A stretch of 64,000 nt of DNA. It comes from CAWCUK01 sp963798775 (GTDB lineage: Bacteria; Bacteroidota; Ignavibacteria; Ignavibacteriales; Ignavibacteriaceae). Of the stretch, positions 61,788 through 64,000 are shown one piece after another. Within the stretch, counting starts at the first letter, position 1, and each line of letters opens with the position of its first letter. The DNA is taken from contig CAWCUK010000001.1 of the NCBI GenBank assembly GCA_963798775.1, positions 1,736,001 to 1,800,000 on the forward strand, given 5' to 3'. The translations under genes and the position numbers were made by a program. Under the pieces are notes generated by a model. It saw only the letters and a program-made list of their open reading frames with translations. It was not told where the DNA came from and searched no databases.

Positions 61788-62237
61788 ATGATACATATAA
61801 ATAAATTAACCGGTGAAAATGATTTTAATGAAAATCTGACAAGAGAACAATTTGTTGATTTCCTTTATCAACATTTGGAAAGATTCGGTGATTCAAAATC
61901 GGCGATAAATAAATGCATCGACTACGCGTTTTCTGAGGATGAAGGCAAAGGAGGATTTCTTTTAGCCGCATATTTTAACGATAAACTTGCAGGTGCTTTA
62001 ATAATGAATAATACCGGGATGACAGAATTTATACCCGAAAATATTCTGGTTTATATTGCGGTAGATTCAGAAATAAGAAATCAAGGTATAGGAAGAAAAA
62101 TAGTTGAAACCGCTGTTGAACAAGCCGAAGGCGATGTTGCGCTTCATGTTGAATATGAAAACCCTGCCAAACGTTTATACGAACGTTTAGGTTTTACAAC
62201 TAAATACGCTGAAATGCGATTAACTAAGGGGAAATAA
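61788..62237 (+). CDS. GNAT-family N-acetyltransferase
   Basis: I choose ATG 61788 because AAAAAGGAA lies just upstream (about 8 nt); the frame is also open from 61758. The 149-aa protein has the acetyl-CoA loop IRNQGIGRKIVETAVEQA (R/Q-x-x-G-x-G/A) at about residue 95, preceded by the beta-strand ENILVYIAVDSE, and ends YERLGFTTKYAEMRL, the GNAT C-terminal motif. The acceptor is unknown. The next gene, an amino-acid racemase, starts 3 nt after its stop, so acetylation of the racemase's amino acid is a natural guess, not shown. Confidence 0.85.
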   Translation: MIHINKLTGENDFNENLTREQFVDFLYQHLERFGDSKSAINKCIDYAFSEDEGKGGFLLAAYFNDKLAGALIMNNTGMTEFIPENILVYIAVDSEIRNQGIGRKIVETAVEQAEGDVALHVEYENPAKRLYERLGFTTKYAEMRLTKGK

Positions 62238-62240
62238 ATT

Positions 62241-63320
62241 ATGGCAACTTTAACCATAAATACCGATAAAATTATAAGTAATGTAAAGAAACTGAATAAA
62301 TATCTTACAAAAAATAATATTCAGTGGAGTTTGGTTACTAAAATGTTGTGCGGATATAAGCCTGCTTTAGAAAAAATTATTACCGATGATTCTCTCCTGA
62401 ATGTCCATTCAATCGGTGACTCAAGAATTTCTAATTTAAAGATAATAAAGGAAATAAAACCTTCTATCGTTACAATGTATATAAAGCCGCCCGCGCTTAA
62501 CCAGGTAAAAAATGTGGTTAAATATTCTGATATTTCTCTTAATACATCCCTTCGTACAATTGATAAAATTGATAAGGAAGCCGAAATACAAAATAAAAAG
62601 CATAGAATAATTGTTATGCTGGAAATGGGGGAATTAAGAGAAGGAATATTAAGAGATGATATTTTTAATTTCTATGAAAAAATATTTGATCTGAAAAATA
62701 TTGAAATATTAGGGATTGGTACCAATCTTGGCTGTATGTATGGAGTTGAACCTACTTATGATAAACTTATTCAGCTTAGTCTTTATAAACAATTAATTGA
62801 AACAAAGTTTAATAAAAAGTTAGAAATTGTTTCCGGCGGAAGTTCAATAACCCTGCCTTTAATCGATCAGCAGAAAATACCGAAAGGAATAAATCATTTT
62901 AGAATCGGTGAAGCCGCGCTGCTGGGAACTTCCCCGCTTGAAAATAAAAGATTTAGAGATTTAACAACCGATACAGTGGATTTTTCAGCGGAGATTTTAG
63001 AATCTTATAAAAAAGAAATGATGCCTGACGGAACCATGGGAGAAGCGGCAATAGGGCAAATAGCCGAATTAGATTATGATGAGGCAAAAGAATCTTATAG
63101 ATGTATTGTAGATTTCGGTCAACTTGATGTTGACGCTAATAATCTTACTCCTAAAGATGACCGTGTAAGATTTGTCGGTACCACTTCCGATATGACAGTT
63201 TACGATATCGGTCAAAAAGGGGAAGGATTTAACGTGCAGGATCAAATTCATTTCTGGCCTAATTATATGTCCATTGCGCGGTTAATGAACTCAAGATATA
63301 TGAGTAAGAAAATAAAATAA
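62241..63320 (+). CDS. Alanine-racemase-like amino-acid racemase (YhfX/ornithine-racemase group)
   Basis: This 359-aa protein has the N-terminal TIM-barrel domain of fold-type III PLP enzymes: QWSLVTKMLCGY supplies the PLP Lys (about residue 35), then HSIGDSRISNL, VMLEMGELREG, SGGSSITLPLI (phosphate binding) and FRIGEAALLG. The pattern fits the ornithine racemase/YhfX type, which acts on basic or other amino acids and has a shorter C-terminal domain than Alr. It is translationally coupled to the GNAT gene and followed, 17 nt later, by a sodium symporter gene, suggesting uptake and racemisation of one amino acid. Confidence 0.85.
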   Translation: MATLTINTDKIISNVKKLNKYLTKNNIQWSLVTKMLCGYKPALEKIITDDSLLNVHSIGDSRISNLKIIKEIKPSIVTMYIKPPALNQVKNVVKYSDISLNTSLRTIDKIDKEAEIQNKKHRIIVMLEMGELREGILRDDIFNFYEKIFDLKNIEILGIGTNLGCMYGVEPTYDKLIQLSLYKQLIETKFNKKLEIVSGGSSITLPLIDQQKIPKGINHFRIGEAALLGTSPLENKRFRDLTTDTVDFSAEILESYKKEMMPDGTMGEAAIGQIAELDYDEAKESYRCIVDFGQLDVDANNLTPKDDRVRFVGTTSDMTVYDIGQKGEGFNVQDQIHFWPNYMSIARLMNSRYMSKKIK

Positions 63321-63337
63321 ATAAATAACGGGATAAA

Positions 63338-64000
63338 ATGCATTTTATTGATCTATTAGAATTTATTGTTTACATGGTGGCTATGCTCGGCATAGGCTTT
63401 TTCTTTTTAAAGAAGAATAAAGACGCCGAGGATTATTTTGTCGGCGGAAGAAGTATGGGAAGTATTCATGTCGGTTTATCGGTTGTAGCTACCGATGTCG
63501 GCGGCGGCTTTTCAATCGGTTTAGGCGGACTAGGATTTGTTATGGGAATTTCCGGTTCGTGGATGCTTTTTTCAGGATTAATAGGAGCTTGGATTAGCGC
63601 GGTTTTTCTTATTCCTAAAGTAAGTAAGATAGCCGGCTTAAAAAAACTTTATACTTTCCCCCAGCTTTTAGAACACTTTTATGATCATCGTGTAGCTTTT
63701 ATTGCCGGAATAATTTCCGCAATTGGCTATATAGGTTTTACCAGTTCTCAAATTCTTGCCGGAGCTAAACTTGCTTCAGCTTCGTTCGTTAATCTGGATA
63801 TGGAAACAGCTCTTTTAATTATGGGAATAATTGTAATTGTTTATACCGCTCTCGGCGGAATTAAAGCCGTAATTTATACAGATACCGTTCAATGGATTAT
63901 ATTAATGGCCGGTTTAATTTTCATAGGTATTCCGGTTTCTTATTTTGCTATAGGCGGATATGACGCAATTACTGCAACTTTAAGTAGTGATTTTCTTTCT
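63338..64000 (+). CDS. Sodium:solute symporter family transporter (partial, runs off window)
   Basis: The ATG at 63338 opens a frame through the end of the window (221 codons seen). Hydrophobic helices alternate with SSS motifs: KDAEDYFVGGRSMGSIHVGL (the N-terminal D/EDYF-V-GGR hallmark), ATDVGGGFSIGLGGLG, and YTALGGIKAVIYTDTVQWII (the GG-x-x-AV-x-x-TD-x-x-Q motif in helix 5-6). The transporter probably uses a sodium gradient; the substrate is likely that of the racemase gene 17 nt upstream. The C-terminal half is missing. Confidence 0.93.
   Translation, partial: MHFIDLLEFIVYMVAMLGIGFFFLKKNKDAEDYFVGGRSMGSIHVGLSVVATDVGGGFSIGLGGLGFVMGISGSWMLFSGLIGAWISAVFLIPKVSKIAGLKKLYTFPQLLEHFYDHRVAFIAGIISAIGYIGFTSSQILAGAKLASASFVNLDMETALLIMGIIVIVYTALGGIKAVIYTDTVQWIILMAGLIFIGIPVSYFAIGGYDAITATLSSDFLS

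Overview
The window is AT-rich bacterial chromosome, roughly one third G+C by eye. It looks like the Ignavibacteria/Melioribacter branch of the Bacteroidota-Chlorobi group. Supporting signs are a type IX secretion C-terminal signal on a beta-propeller protein (YPNPFNPTT motif, 14059-15384), bacillithiol-linked proteins (YfiT/BstA-like and YtxJ-like), TAnnTTTG-type promoter elements, and many short lipoproteins. The genus cannot be fixed from this sequence.

Positions 1-13.4 kb are an accessory, defence-like region. It opens with the trailing end of a CRISPR array whose repeats carry the ATTGAGAC-type 3' tag common in type III systems. Next come a stand-alone DUF697-like protein, two unrecognised proteins, and a minus-strand operon (radical SAM enzyme, P-loop kinase, thymidylate-kinase-like protein, GreA-like factor). 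After these lie a decayed gene, a membrane M48-type protease and a PD-(D/E)XK nuclease. The region ends with a tightly overlapping plus-strand operon at 9495-13127, the most interesting part of the window. It encodes two MazF/PemK-like proteins, a sigma factor that appears split into a region-2 and a region-4 polypeptide, and a Lon-type Ser-Lys protease domain fused to a domain that reads as Csx3, a cyclic-tetra-adenylate-binding family. The parts match the CalpL-CalpT-CalpS signalling system (cyclic-nucleotide-activated Lon protease, MazF-like anti-sigma, sigma factor), with Csx3 in place of the SAVED sensor. An 11-bp tandem repeat follows the operon. An 82-bp element at its 5' end has a second, ungapped copy at 6059-6140. 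Several genes in this region, and ligD later, are interrupted by frameshifts, most of them in or beside A/T runs.

Positions 13.4-64 kb are ordinary core and semi-core genome. Contents include a Crp-family regulator, a ClC channel, MarC, MsrA and MsrB (both apparently exported), YfiT/BstA-like and DUF1684 proteins, and a PAS histidine kinase. Further along are an acyl-CoA synthetase, LigD (apparently split by a frameshift in a 9-A run), a UshA-like nucleotidase and TrpB2. A signalling block (chemotaxis receptor, hybrid kinase, LytTR regulator, seven-PAS kinase) precedes an MFS transporter, Ku, PEP carboxylase and an ANKH/MATE-like transporter. The last stretch holds an FKBP isomerase, a DEAD-box helicase, a membrane-anchored MutS homologue, a Uup-type ABC-F ATPase, YtxJ, a GNAT acetyltransferase, an amino-acid racemase and the start of a sodium:solute symporter. 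LigD and Ku together indicate non-homologous end joining. No tRNA or rRNA gene was recognised.
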